Shown: positions 39,001-54,900, counted from the stretch's first letter. The stretch: 64,000 nt of DNA from Auanema rhodensis (GCA_964057225.1 OZ059896.1:19278501-19342500); one strand, 5' to 3'. The notes: generated by a model from the sequence alone, not told the origin. Program-made: numbers and translations.

Positions 39001-42000
39001 CAAAAATTAGTTATGATCGTTTGAAAAATGATGCATTAGTGTATGTTGAGTTTCCATGTACACTCAACATTGCTTCCAAAAACATTTTGACAAAAAATTT
39101 TCGAAAAATTTCAAAATAATTTAGCAAAAAGTAGATGTTTTTAGATTCCTTTTTTCAAGGCAAAGACGATGGACAATGTTATTCAACGAAAAAATTAATT
39201 CTTCAGGGTGAAAATCGAGGATATAAGTGTGAACTTATACCAGTTGATATCTCGGTGCATTTTTAAGCTAGCGCAAATCTGATAACACAGATCGACGCAG
39301 CTTAAAAATCCGCATCGAATGCACTATACTACATTGAGAAACGCTTAATACAAAACTTAGTTATGATCGTTTGAAAAATGATGCATTAGTGTATGTTGAG
39401 TTTCCATGTACACTCAACATTGCTTCCAAAAACATTTTGACAAAAATTTTTTCGAAAAATTTCAAAATAATTTAGCAAAAAGTAGATGTTTTTAGATTCC
39501 TTTTTTCAAGGCAAAGACGATGGACAATGTTATTCAACGAAAAAAATAATTCTTTAGGGTGAAAATCGAGGATATAAGTGTGAACTTATATCAGTTGATA
39601 TCTCGGTGCATTTTTAAGCTAGCGCAAATCTGATAACACAGATCGACGCAGCTTAAAAATCCGCATCGAATGCACTATACTACATTGAGAAACGCTTAAT
39701 ACAAAAATTAGTTATGATCGTTTGAAAAATGATGCATTAGTGTATGTTGAGTTTCCATGTACACTCAACATTGCTTCCAAAAACATTTTGACAAAAATTT
39801 TTTCGAAAAATTTCAAAATAATTTAGCAAAAAGTAGATGTTTTTAGATTCCTTTTTTCAAGGCAAAGACGATGGACAATGTTATTCAACGAAAAAAATAA
39901 TTCTTTAGGGTGAAAATCGAGGATATAAGTGTGAACTTATATCAGTTGATATCTCGGTGCATTTTTAAGCTAGCGCAAATCTGATAACACAGATCGACGC
40001 AGCTTACAAATCCGCATCGAATGCACTATACTACATTGAGAAACGCTTAATACAAGAATTAGTTATGATCGTTTGAAAAATGATGCATTAGTGTATGTTG
40101 AGTTTCCATGTACACTCAACATTGCTTCCAAAAACATTTTGACAAAAATTTTTTCGAAAAATTTCAAAATAATTTAGCAAAAAGTAGATGTTTTTAGATT
40201 CCTTTTTTCAAGGCAAAGACGATGGACAATGTTATTCAACGAAAAAATTAATTCTTCAGGGTGAAAATCGAGGATATAAGTGTGAACTTATACCAGTTGA
40301 TATCTCAGTGCATTTTTAAGCTAGCGCAAATCTGATAACACAGATCGACGCAGCTTGAAAATCCGCATCGAATGCACTATACTACATTGAGAAACGCTCA
40401 ATACAAAAATTAGTTATGATCGTTTGAAAAATGATGCATTAGTGTATGTTGAGTTTCCATGTACACTCAACATTGCTTCCAAAAACATTTTGACAAAAAT
40501 TTTTTCGAAGAATTTCAAAATAATTTAGCAAAATGTAGATGTTTTTAGATTCCTTTTTTCAAGGCAAAGACGATGGACAATGTTATTCAACGAAAAAATT
40601 AATTCTTCAGGGTGAAAATCGAGGATATAAGTGTGAACTTATATCAGTTGATATCTCGGTGCATTTTTAAGCTAGCGCAAATCTGATAACACAGATCGAC
40701 GCAGCTTAAAAATCCGCATCGAATGCACTATACTACATTGAGAAACGCTTAATACAAAACTTAGTTATGATCGTTTGAAAAATGATGCATTAGTGTATGT
40801 TGAGTTTCCATGTACACTCAACATTGCTTCCAAAAACATTTTGACAAAAATTTTTTCGAAAAATTTCAAAATAATTTAGCAAAAAGTAGATGTTTTTAGA
40901 TTCCTTTTTTCAAGGCAAAGACGATGGACAATGTTATTCAACGAAAAAAATAATTCTTTAGGGTGAAAATCGAGGATATAAGTGTGAACTTATATCAGTT
41001 GATATCTCGGTGCATTTTTAAGCTAGCGCAAATCTGATAACACAGATCGACGCAGCTTAAAAATCCGCATCGAATGCACTATACTACATTGAGAAACGCT
41101 TAATACAAAAATTAGTTATGATCGTTTGAAAAATGATGCATTAGTGTATGTTGAGTTTCCATGTACACTCAACATTGCTTCCAAAAACATTTTGACAAAA
41201 ATTTTTTCGAAAAATTTCAAAATAATTTAGCAAAAAGTAGAAGTTTTTAGATTCCTTTTTTCAAGGCAAAGACGATGGACAATGTTATTCAACGAAAAAA
41301 ATAATTCTTTAGGGTGAAAATCGAGGATATAAGTGTGAACTTATATCAGTTGATATCTCGGTGCATTTTTAAGCTAGCGCAAATCTGATAACACAGATCG
41401 ACGCAGCTTACAAATCCGCATCGAATGCACTATACTACATTGAGAAACGCTTAATACAAGAATTAGTTATGATCGTTTGAAAAATGATGCATTAGTGTAT
41501 GTTGAGTTTCCATGTACACTCAACATTGCTTCCAAAAACATTTTGACAAAAATTTTTTCGAAAAATTTCAAAATAATTTAGCAAAAAGTAGATGTTTTTA
41601 GATTCCTTTTTTCAAGGCAAAGACGATGGACAATGTTATTCAACGAAAAAATTAATTCTTCAGGGTGAAAATCGAGGATATAAGTGTGAACTTATACCAG
41701 TTGATATCTCAGTGCATTTTTAAGCTAGCGCAAATCTGATAACACAGATCGACGCAGCTTGAAAATCCGCATCGAATGCACTATACTACATTGAGAAACG
41801 CTCAATACAAAAATTAGTTATGATCGTTTGAAAAATGATGCATTAGTGTATGTTGAGTTTCCATGTACACTCAACATTGCTTCCAAAAACATTTTGACAA
41901 AAATTTTTTCGAAGAATTTCAAAATAATTTAGCAAAATGTAGATGTTTTTAGATTCCTTTTTTCAAGGCAAAGACGATGGACAATGTTATTCAACGAAAA

Positions 42001-45000
42001 AATTAATTCTTCAGGGTGAAAATCGAGGATATAAGTGTGAACTTATATCAGTTGATATCTCGGTGCATTTTTAAGCTAGCGCAAATCTGATAACACAGAT
42101 CGACGCAGCTTAAAAATCCGCATCGAATGCACTATACTACATTGAGAAACGCTTAATACAAAAATTAGTTATGATCGTTTGAAAAATGATGCATTAGTGT
42201 ATGTTGAGTTTCCATGTACACTCAACATTGCTTCCAAAAACATTTTGACAAAAATTTTTTCGAAAAATTTCAAAATAATTTAGCAAAAAGTAGATGTTTT
42301 TAGATTCCTTTTTTCAAGGCAAAGACGATGGACAATGTTATTCAACGAAAAAATTAATTCTTCAGGGTGAAAATCGAGGATATAAGTGTGAACTTATACC
42401 AGTTGATATCTCGGTGCATTTTTAAGCTAGCGCAAATCTGATAACACAGATCGACGCAGCTTAAAAATCCGCATCGAATGCACTATACTACATTGAGAAA
42501 CGCTCAATACAAAAATTAGTTATGATCGTTTGAAAAATGATGCATTAGTGTATGTTGAGTTTCCATGTACACTCAACATTGCTTCCAAAAACATTTTGAC
42601 AAAAATTTTTTCGAAGAATTTCAAAATAATTTAGCAAAATGTAGATGTTTTTAGATTCCTTTTTTCAAGGCAAAGACGATGGACAATGTTATTCAACGAA
42701 AAAATTAATTCTTCAGGGTGAAAATCGAGGATATAAGTGTGAACTTATATCAGTTGATATCTCGGTGCATTTTTAAGCTAGCGCAAATCTGATAACACAG
42801 ATCGACGCAGCTTAAAAATCCGCATTGAATGCACTTTACTACATTGAGAAACGCTTAATACAAAAATTAGTTATGATCGTTTGAAAAATGATGCATTAGT
42901 GTATGTTGAGTTTCCATGTACACTCAACATTGCTTCCAAAAACATTTTGACAAAAATTTTTTCGAAGAATTTCAAAATAATTTAGCAAAATGTAGATGTT
43001 TTTAGATTCCTTTTTTCAAGGCAAAGACGATGGACAATGTTATTCAACGAAAAAATTAATTCTTCAGGGTGAAAATCGAGGATATAAGTGTGAACTTATA
43101 CCAGTTGATATCTCGGTGCATTTTTAAGCTAGCGCAAATCTGATAACACAGATCGACGCAGCTTAAAAATCCGCATCGAATGCACTATACTACATTGAGA
43201 AACGCTCAATACAAAAATTAGTTATGATCGTTTGAAAAATGATGCATTAGTGTATGTTGAGTTTCCATGTACACTCAACATTGCTTCCAAAAACATTTTG
43301 ACAAAAATTTTTTCGAAGAATTTCAAAATAATTTAGCAAAATGTAGATGTTTTTAGATTCCTTTTTTCAAGGCAAAGACGATGGACAATGTTATTCAACG
43401 AAAAAATTAATTCTTCAGGGTGAAAATCGAGGATATAAGTGTGAACTTATATCAGTTGATATCTCGGTGCATTTTTAAGCTAGCGCAAATCTGATAACAC
43501 AGATCGACGCAGCTTAAAAATCCGCATTGAATGCACTTTACTACATTGAGAAACGCTTAATACAAAAATTAGTTATGATCGTTTGAAAAATGATGCATTA
43601 GTGTATGTTGAGTTTCCATGTACACTCAACATTGCTTCCAAAAACATTTTGACAAAAATTTTTTCGAAAAATTTCAAAATAATTTAGCAAAAAGTAGATG
43701 TTTTTAGATTCCTTTTTTCAAGGCAAAGACGATGGACAATGTTATTCAACGAAAAAATTAATTCTTCAGGGTGAAAATCGAGGATATAAGTGTGAACTTA
43801 TATCAGTTGATATCTCGGTGCATTTTTAAGCTAGCGCAAATCTGATAACACAGATCGACGCAGCTTAAAAATCCGCATCGAATGCACTTTACTACATTGA
43901 GAAACGCTTAATACAAAAATTAGTTATGATCGTTTGAAAAATGATGCATTAGTGTATGTTGAGTTTCCATGTACACTCAACATTGCTTCCAAAAACATTT
44001 TGACAAAAATTTTTTCGAAAAATTTCAAAATAATTTAGCAAAAAGTAGATGTTTTTAGATTCTTTTTTTCAAGGCAAAGACGATGGACAATGTTGTTCAA
44101 CGAAAAAATTAATTCTTCAGGGTGAAAATCGAGGATATAAGTGTGAACTTATATCAGTTGATATCTCGGTGCATTTTTAAGCTAGCGCAAATCTGATAAC
44201 ACAGATCGACGCAGCTTAAAAATCCGCATCGAATGCACTATACTACATTGAGAAACGCTTAATACAAGAATTAGTTATGATCGTTTGAAAAATGATGCAT
44301 TAGTGTATGTTGAGTTTCCATGTACACTCAACATTGCTTCCAAAAACATTTTGACAAAAATTTTTTCGAAAAATTTCAAAATAATTTAGCAAAAAGTAGA
44401 TGTTTTTAGATTCCTTTTTTCAAGGCAAAGACGATGGACAATGTTATTCAACGAAAAAATTATTTCTTCAGGGTGAAAATCGAGGATATAAGTGTGAACT
44501 TATATCAGTTGATATCTCGGTCCATTTTTAAGCTAGCGCAAATCTGATAACACAGATCGACGCAGCTTAAAAATCCGCATCGAATGCACTATACTACATT
44601 GAGAAACGCTTAATACAAGAATTAGTTATGATCGTTTGAAAAATGATGCATTAGTGTATGTTGAGTTTCCATGTACACTCAACATTGCTTCCAAAAACAT
44701 TTTGACAAAAATTTTTTCGAAAAATTTCAAAATAATTTAGCAAAAAGTAGATGTTTTTAGATTCCTTTTTTCAAGGCAAAGACGATGGACAATGTTATTC
44801 AACGAAAAAATTATTTCTTCAGGGTGAAAATCGAGGATATAAGTGTGAACTTATATCAGTTGATATATCGGTGCATTTTTAAGCTAGCGCAAATCTGATA
44901 ACACAGATCGACGCAGCTTAAAATACCGCATCGAATGCACTATACTACATTGAGAAACGCTTAATACAAAAATTAGTTATGATCGTTTGAAAAATGATGC

Positions 45001-48000
45001 ATTAGTGTATGTTGAGTTTCCATGTACACTCAACATTGCTTCCAAAAACATTTTGACAAAAATTTTTTCGAAAAATTTCAAAATAATTTAGCAAAAAGTA
45101 GATGTTTTTAGATTCCTTTTTTTAAGGCAAAGACGATGGACAATGTTATTCAACGAAAAAATTAATTCTTCAGGGTGAAAATCGAGGATATAAGTGTGAA
45201 CTTATACCAGTTGATATCTCGGTGCATTTTTAAGCTAGCGCAAATCTGATAACACAGATCGACGCAGCTTAAAAATCCGCATCGAATGCACTATACTACA
45301 TTGAGAAACGCTCAATACAAAAATTAGTTATGATCGTTTGAAAAATGATGCATTAGTGTATGTTGAGTTTCCATGTACACTCAACATTGCTTCCAAAAAC
45401 ATTTTGACAAAAATTTTTTCGAAGAATTTCAAAATAATTTAGCAAAATGTAGATGTTTTTAGATTCCTTTTTTCAAGGCAAAGACGATGGACAATGTTAT
45501 TCAACGAAAAAATTAATTCTTCAGGGTGAAAATCGAGGATATAAGTGTGAACTTATATCAGTTGATATCTCGGTGCATTTTTAAGCTAGCGCAAATCTCA
45601 TAACACAGATCGACGCAGCTTAAAAATCCGCATCGAATGCACTATACTACATTGAGAAACGCTCAATACAAAAATTAGTTATGATCGTTTGAAAAATGAT
45701 GCATTAGTGTATGTTGAGTTTCCATGTACACTCAACATTGCTTCCAAAAACATTTTGACAAAAATTTTTTCGAAAAATTTCAAAATAATTTAGCAAAAAG
45801 TAGATGTTTTTAGATTCCTTTTTTCAAGGCAAAGACGATGGACAATGTTATTCAACGAAAAAATTAATTCTTCAGGGTGAAAATCGAGGATATAAGTGTG
45901 AACTTATACCAGTTGATATCCCGGTGCATTTTTAAGCTAGCGCAAATCTGATAACACAGATCGACGCAGCTTAAAAATCCGCATCGAATGCACTATACTA
46001 CATTGAGAAACGCTCAATACAAAAATTAGTTATGATCGTTTGAAAAATGATGCATTAGTGTATGTTGAGTTTCCATGTACACTCAACATTGCTTCCAAAA
46101 ACATTTTGACAAAAATTTTTTCGAAGAATTTCAAAATAATTTAGCAAAATGTAGATGTTTTTAGATTCCTTTTTTCAAGGCAAAGACGATGGACAATGTT
46201 ATTCAACGAAAAAATTAATTCTTCAGGGTGAAAATCGAGGATATAAGTGTGAACTTATATCAGTTGATATCTCGGTGCATTTTTAAGCTAGCGCAAATCT
46301 GATAACACAGATCGACGCAGCTTAAAAATCCGCATCGAATGCACTTTACTACATTGAGAAACGCTTAATACAAAAATTAGTTATGATCGTTTGAAAAATG
46401 ATGCATTAGTGTATGTTGAGTTTCCATGTACACTCAACATTGCTTCCAAAAACATTTTGACAAAAATTTTTTCGTAAAATTTCAAAATAATTTAGCAAAA
46501 AGTAGATGTTTTTAGATTCCTTTTTTCAAGGCAAAGACGATGGACAATGTTATTCAACGAAAAAATTATTTCTTCAGGGTGAAAATCGAGGATATAAGTG
46601 TGAACTTATATCAGTTGATATCTCGGTCCATTTTTAAGCTAGCGCAAATCTGATAACACAGATCGACGCAGCTTAAAAATCCGCATCGAATGCACTATAC
46701 TACATTGAGAAACGCTTAATACAAGAATTAGTTATGATCGTTTGAAAAATGATGCATTAGTGTATGTTGAGTTTCCATGTACACTCAACATTGCTTCCAA
46801 AAACATTTTGACAAAAATTTTTTCGAAAAATTTCAAAATAATTTAGCAAAAAGTAGATGTTTTTAGATTCCTTTTTTCAAGGCAAAGACGATGGACAATG
46901 TTATTCAACGAAAAAATTATTTCTTCAGGGTGAAAATCGAGGATATAAGTGTGAACTTATATCAGTTGATATATCGGTGCATTTTTAAGCTAGCGCAAAT
47001 CTGATAACACAGATCGACGCAGCTTAAAATACCGCATCGAATGCACTATACTACATTGAGAAACGCTTAATACAAAAATTAGTTATGATCGTTTGAAAAA
47101 TGATGCATTAGTGTATGTTGAGTTTCCATGTACACTCAACATTGATTCCAAAAACATTTTGACAAAAATTTTTTCGAAAAATTTCAAAATAATTTAGCAA
47201 AAAGTAGATGTTTTTAGATTCCTTTTTTCAAGGCAAAGACGATGGACAATGTTATTCAACGAAAAAATTAATTCTTCAGGGTGAAAATCGAGGATATAAG
47301 TGTGAACTTATACCAGTTGATATCTCGGTGCATTTTTAAGCTAGCGCAAATCTGATAACACAGATCGACGCAGCTTAAAAATCCGCATCGAATGCACTAT
47401 ACTACATTGAGAAACGCTCAATACAAAAATTAGTTATGATCGTTTGAAAAATGATGCATTAGTGTATGTTGAGTTTCCATGTACACTCAACATTGCTTCC
47501 AAAAACATTTTGACAAAAATTTTTTCAAAGAATTTCAAAATAATTTAGCAAAATGTAGATGTTTTTAGATTCCTTTTTTCAAGGCAAAGACGATGGACAA
47601 TGTTATTCAACGAAAAAATTAATTCTTCAGGGTGAAAATCGAGGATATAAGTGTGAACTTATATCAGTTGATATCTCGGTGCATTTTTAAGCTAGCGCAA
47701 ATCTCATAACACAGATCGACGCAGCTTAAAAATCCGCATCGAATGCACTATACTACATTGAGAAACGCTTAATACAAAAATTAGTTATGATCGTTTGAAA
47801 AATGATGCATTAGTGTATGTTGAGTTTCCATGTACACTCAACATTGCTTCCAAAAACATTTTGACAAAAATTTTTTCGAAAAATTTCAAAATAATTTAGC
47901 AAAAAGTAGATGTTTTTAGATTCCTTTTTTCAAGGCAAAGACGATGGACAATGTTATTCAACGAAAAAATTAATTCTTCAGGGTGAAAATCGAGGATATA

Positions 48001-49486
48001 AGTGTGAACTTATACCAGTTGATATCTCGGTGCATTTTTAAGCTAGCGCAAATCTGATAACACAGATCGACGCAGCTTAAAAATCCGCATCGAATGCACT
48101 ATACTACATTGAGAAACGCTCAATACAAAAATTAGTTATGATCGTTTGAAAAATGATGCATTAGTGTATGTTGAGTTTCCATGTACACTCAACATTGCTT
48201 CCAAAAACATTTTGACAAAAATTTTTTCGAAAAATTTCAAAATAATTTAGCAAAAAGTAGATGTTTTTAGATTCCTTTTTTCAAGGCAAAGACGATGGAC
48301 AATGTTATTCAACGAAAAAATTAATTCTTCAGGGTGAAAATCGAGGATATAAGTGTGAACTTATATCAGTTGATATATCGGTGCATTTTTAAGCTAGCGC
48401 AAATCTGATAACACAGATCGACGCAGCTTAAAATACCGCATCGAATGCACTATACTACATTGAGAAACGCTTAATACAAAAATTAGTTATGATCGTTTGA
48501 AAAATGATGCATTAGTGTATGTTGAGTTTCCATGTACACTCAACATTGCTTCCAAAAACATTTTGACAAAAATTTTTTCGAAAAATTTCAAAATAATTTA
48601 GCAAAAAGTAGATGTTTTTAGATTCCTTTTTTCAAGGCAAAGACGATGGACAATGTTATTCAACGAAAAAATTAATTCTTCAGGGTGAAAATCGAGGATA
48701 TAAGTGTGAACTTATATCAGTTGATATCTCGGTGCATTTTTAAGCTAGCGCAAATCTGATAACACAGATCGACGCAGCTTAGAAATCCGCATCGAATGCA
48801 CTATACTACATTGAGAAACGCTTAATACAAAAATTAGTTATGATCGTTTGAAAAATGATGCATTAGTGTATGTTGAGTTTCCATGTACACTCAACATTGC
48901 TTCCAAAAACATTTTGACAAAAATTTTTTCGAAAAATTTCAAAATAATTTAGCAAAAAGTAGATGTTTTTGGATTCCTTTTTTCAAGGCAAAGACGATGG
49001 ACAATGTTATTCAACGAAAAAATTAATTCTTCAGGGTGAAAATCGAGGATATAAGTGTGAACTTATATCAGTTGATATCTCGGTGCATTTTTAAGCTAGC
49101 GCAAATCTGATAACACAGATCGACGCAGCTTAAAAATCCGCATCGAATGCACTATACTACATTGAGAAACGCTTAATACAAGAATTAGTTATGATCGTTT
49201 GAAAAATGATGCATTAGTGTATGTTGAGTTTCCATGTACACTCAACATTGCTTCCAAAAACATTTTGACAAAAATTTTTTCGAAAAATTTCAAAATAATT
49301 TAGCAAAAAGTAGATGTTTTTGGATTCCTTTTTTCAAGGCAAAGACGATGGACAATGTTATTCAACGAAAAAATTAATTCTTCAGGGTGAAAATCGAGGA
49401 TATAAGTGTGAACTTATATCAGTTGATATATCGGTGCATTTTTAAGCTAGCGCAAATCTGATAACACAGATCGACGCAGCTTAAAA
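33041..49486 (+). repeat. Giant higher-order unit, copy 2 (about 47 monomers)
   Basis: This copies 15493-32289 with very few base changes seen by eye, for example C to T giving a longer T-run near 34241 and T to A near 38058. Up to about 43520 the offset is 17,548 bp. From the repeat at 43872 it becomes 17,197 bp, exactly one monomer less, because the repeats at 25973 and 26324 plus part of 26675 in copy 1 correspond to one hybrid repeat at 43521. Homology stops at the end of the repeat at 49137: copy 1 has the ATACC junction at 32290 and copy 2 has AATCC, and the following monomers are of different types. Confidence 0.86.
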
Positions 49487-51944
49487 ATCCGCATCGAATG
49501 CACTATACTACATTGAGAAACGCTTAATACAAAAATTAGTTATGATCGTTTGAAAAATGATGCATTAGTGTATGTTGAGTTTCCATGTACACTCAACATT
49601 GCTTCCAAAAACATTTTGACAAAAATTTTTTCGAAAAATTTCAAAATAATTTAGCAAAAAGTAGATGTTTTTGGATTCCTTTTTTCAAGGCAAAGACGAT
49701 GGACAATGTTATTCAACGAAAAAATTAATTCTTTAGGGTGAAAATCGAGGATATAAGTGTGAACTTATATAAGTTGATATCTCGGTGCATTTTTAAGCTA
49801 GCGCAAATCTGATAACACAGATCGACGCAGCTTAAAAATCCGCATCGAATGCACTATACTACATTGAGAAACGCTTAATACAAGAATTAGTTATGATCGT
49901 TTGAAAAATGATGCATTAGTGTATGTTGAGTTTCCATGTACACTCAACATTGCTTCCAAAAACATTTTGACAAAAATTTTTTCGAAAAATTTCAAAATAA
50001 TTTAGCAAAAAGTAGATGTTTTTAGATTCCTTTTTTCAAGGCAAAGACGATGGACAATGTTATTCAACGAAAAAATTATTTCTTCAGGGTGAAAATCGAG
50101 GATATAAGTGTGAACTTATATCAGTTGATATCTCGGTGCATTTTTAAGCTAGCGCAAATCTGATAACACAGATCGACGCAGCTTAAAAATCCGCATCGAA
50201 TGCACTATACTACATTGAGAAACGCTCAATACAAAAATTAGTTATGATCGTTTGAAAAATGATGCATTAGTGTATGTTGAGTTTCCATGTACACTCAACA
50301 TTGCTTCCAAAAACATTTTGACAAAAATTTTTTCGAAGAATTTCAAAATAATTTAGCAAAATGTAGATGTTTTTAGATTTTTTTTTTCAAGGCAAAGACG
50401 ATGGACAATGTTATTCAACGAAAAAATTAATTCTTCAGGGTGAAAATCGAGGATATAAGTGTGAACTTATATCAGTTGATATCTCGGTGCATTTTTAAGC
50501 TAGCGCAAATCTGATAACACAGATCGACGCAGCTTAAAAATCCGCATCGAATGCACTATACTACATTGAGAAACGCTTAATACAAAAATTAGTTATGATC
50601 GTTTGAAAAATGATGCATTAGTGTATGTTGAGTTTCCATGTACACTCAACATTGCTTCCAAAAACATTTTGACAAAAATTTTTTCGAAAAATTTCAAAAT
50701 AATTTAGCAAAAAGTAGATGTTTTTAGATTCCTTTTTTCAAGGCAAAGACGATGGACAATGTTATTCAACGAAAAAATTAATTCTTCAGGGTGAAAATCG
50801 AGGATATAAGTGTGAACTTATACCAGTTGATATCTCGGTGCATTTTTAAGCTAGCGCAAATCTGATAACACAGATCGACGCAGCTTAAAAATCCGCATCG
50901 AATGCACTATACTACATTGAGAAACGCTCAATACAAAAATTAGTTATGATCGTTTGAAAAATGATGCATTAGTGTATGTTGAGTTTCCATGTACACTCAA
51001 CATTGCTTCCAAAAACATTTTGACAAAAATTTTTTCGAAGAATTTCAAAATAATTTAGCAAAATGTAGATGTTTTTAGATTCCTTTTTTCAAGGCAAAGA
51101 CGATGGACAATGTTATTCAACGAAAAAATTAATTCTTCAGGGTGAAAATCGAGGATATAAGTGTGAACTTATATCAGTTGATATCTCGGTGCATTTTTAA
51201 GCTAGCGCAAATCTGATAACACAGATCGACGCAGCTTAAAAATCCGCATCGAATGCACTTTACTACATTGAGAAACGCTTAATACAAAAATTAGTTATGA
51301 TCGTTTGAAAAATGATGCATTAGTGTATGTTGAGTTTCCATGTACACTCAACATTGCTTCCAAAAACATTTTGACAAAAATTTTTTCGAAAAATTTCAAA
51401 ATAATTTAGCAAAAAGTAGATGTTTTTAGATTCCTTTTTTCAAGGCAAAGACGATGGACAATGTTATTCAACGAAAAAATTAATTCTTCAGGGTGAAAAT
51501 CGAGGATATAAGTGTGAACTTATATCAGTTGATATCTCGGTGCATTTTTAAGCTAGCGCAAATCTGATAACACAGATCGACGCAGCTTAAAAATCCGCAT
51601 CGAATGCACTTTACTACATTGAGAAACGCTTAATACAAAAATTAGTTATGATCGTTTGAAAAATGATGCATTAGTGTATGTTGAGTTTCCATGTACACTC
51701 AACATTGCTTCCAAAAACATTTTGACAAAAATTTTTTCGAAAAATTTCAAAATAATTTAGCAAAAAGTAGATGTTTTTAGATTCTTTTTTTCAAGGCAAA
51801 GACGATGGACAATGTTGTTCAACGAAAAAATTAATTCTTCAGGGTGAAAATCGAGGATATAAGTGTGAACTTATATCAGTTGATATCTCGGTGCATTTTT
51901 AAGCTAGCGCAAATCTGATAACACAGATCGACGCAGCTTAAAAA

Positions 51945-54900
51945 TCCGCATCGAATGCACTATACTACATTGAGAAACGCTTAATACAAGAATTAGTTAT
52001 GATCGTTTGAAAAATGATGCATTAGTGTATGTTGAGTTTCCATGTACACTCAACATTGCTTCCAAAAACATTTTGACAAAAATTTTTTCGAAAAATTTCA
52101 AAATAATTTAGCAAAAAGTAGATGTTTTTAGATTCTTTTTTTCAAGGCAAAGACGATGGACAATGTTGTTCAACGAAAAAATTAATTCTTCAGGGTGAAA
52201 ATCGAGGATATAAGTGTGAACTTATATCAGTTGATATCTCGGTGCATTTTTAAGCTAGCGCAAATCTGATAACACAGATCGACTCAGCTTAAAAATCCGC
52301 ATCGAATGCACTATACTACATTGAGAAACGCTTAATACAAAACTTAGTTATGATCGTTTGAAAAATGATGCATTAGTGTATGTTGAGTTTCCATGTACAC
52401 TCAACATTGCTTCCAAAAACATTTTGACAAAAATTTTTTCGAAAAATTTCAAAATAATTTAGCAAAAAGTAGATGTTTTTAGATTCCTTTTTTCAAGGCA
52501 AAGACGATGGACAATGTTATTCAACGAAAAAATTAATTCTTCAGGGTGAAAATCGAGGATATAAGTGTGAACTTATATCAGTTGATATCTCGGTGCATTT
52601 TTAAGCTAGCGCAAATCTGATAACACAGATCGACGCAGCTTAAAAATCCGCATCGAATGCACTTTACTACATTGAGAAACGCTTAATACAAAAATTAGTT
52701 ATGATCGTTTGAAAAATGATGCATTAGTGTATGTTGAGTTTCCATGTACACTCAACATTGCTTCCAAAAACATTTTGACAAAAATTTTTTCGAAAAATTT
52801 CAAAATAATTTAGCAAAAAGTAGATGTTTTTAGATTCTTTTTTTCAAGGCAAAGACGATGGACAATGTTGTTCAACGAAAAAATTAATTCTTCAGGGTGA
52901 AAATCGAGGATATAAGTGTGAACTTATATCAGTTGATATCTCGGTGCATTTTTAAGCTAGCGCAAATCTGATAACACAGATCGACGCAGCTTAAAAATCC
53001 GCATCGAATGCACTATACTAAATTGAGAAACGCTCAATACAAAAATTAGTTATGATCGTTTGAAAAATGATGCATTAGTGTATGTTGAGTTTCCATGTAC
53101 ACTCAACATTGCTTCCAAAAACATTTTGACAAAAATTTTTTCGAAAAATTTCAAAATAATTTAGCAAAAAGTAGATGTTTTCAGATTTCTTTTTTCAAGG
53201 CAAAGACGATGGACAATGTTATTCAACGAAAAAATTAATTCTTCAGGGTGAAAATCGAGGATATAAGTGTAAACTTATATCAGTTGATATCTCGGTGCAT
53301 TTTTAAGCTAGCGCAAATCTGATAACACAGATCGACGCAGCTTAAAAATCCGCATCGAATGCACTATACTACATTGAGAAACGCTTAATACAAAAATTAG
53401 TTATGATCGTTTGAAAAATGATGCATTAGTGTATGTTGAGTTTCCATGTACACTCAACATTGCTTCCAAAAACATTTTGACAAAAATTTTTTCGAAAAAT
53501 TTCAAAATAATTTAGCAAAAAGTAGATGTTTTTAGATTCTTTTTTTCAAGGCAAAGACGATGGACAATGTTGTTCAACGAAAAAATTAATTCTTCAGGGT
53601 GAAAATCGAGGATATAAGTGTGAACTTATATCAGTTGATATCTCGGTGCATTTTTAAGCTAGCGCAAATCTGATAACACAGATCGACGCAGCTTAAAAAT
53701 CCGCATCGAATGCACTATACTACATTGAGAAACGCTTAATACAAGAATTAGTTATGATCGTTTGAAAAATGATGCATTAGTGTATGTTGAGTTTCCATGT
53801 ACACTCAACATTGCTTCCAAAAACATTTTGACAAAAATTTTTTCGAAAAATTTCAAAATAATTTAGCAAAAAGTAGATGTTTTTAGATTCTTTTTTTCAA
53901 GGCAAAGACGATGGACAATGTTGTTCAACGAAAAAATTAATTCTTCAGGGTGAAAATCGAGGATATAAGTGTGAACTTATATCAGTTGATATCTCGGTGC
54001 ATTTTTAAGCTAGCGCAAATCTGATAACACAGATCGACTCAGCTTAAAAATCCGCATCGAATGCACTATACTACATTGAGAAACGCTTAATACAAAACTT
54101 AGTTATGATCGTTTGAAAAATGATGCATTAGTGTATGTTGAGTTTCCATGTACACTCAACATTGCTTCCAAAAACATTTTGACAAAAATTTTTTCGAAAA
54201 ATTTCAAAATAATTTAGCAAAAAGTAGATGTTTTTAGATTCCTTTTTTCAAGGCAAAGACGATGGACAATGTTATTCAACGAAAAAATTAATTCTTCAGG
54301 GTGAAAATCGAGGATATAAGTGTGAACTTATATCAGTTGATATCTCGGTGCATTTTTAAGCTAGCGCAAATCTGATAACACAGATCGACGCAGCTTAAAA
54401 ATCCGCATCGAATGCACTTTACTACATTGAGAAACGCTTAATACAAAAATTAGTTATGATCGTTTGAAAAATGATGCATTAGTGTATGTTGAGTTTCCAT
54501 GTACACTCAACATTGCTTCCAAAAACATTTTGACAAAAATTTTTTCGAAAAATTTCAAAATAATTTAGCAAAAAGTAGATGTTTTTAGATTCTTTTTTTC
54601 AAGGCAAAGACGATGGACAATGTTGTTCAACGAAAAAATTAATTCTTCAGGGTGAAAATCGAGGATATAAGTGTGAACTTATATCAGTTGATATCTCGGT
54701 GCATTTTTAAGCTAGCGCAAATCTGATAACACAGATCGACGCAGCTTAAAAATCCGCATCGAATGCACTATACTAAATTGAGAAACGCTCAATACAAAAA
54801 TTAGTTATGATCGTTTGAAAAATGATGCATTAGTGTATGTTGAGTTTCCATGTACACTCAACATTGCTTCCAAAAACATTTTGACAAAAATTTTTTCGAA

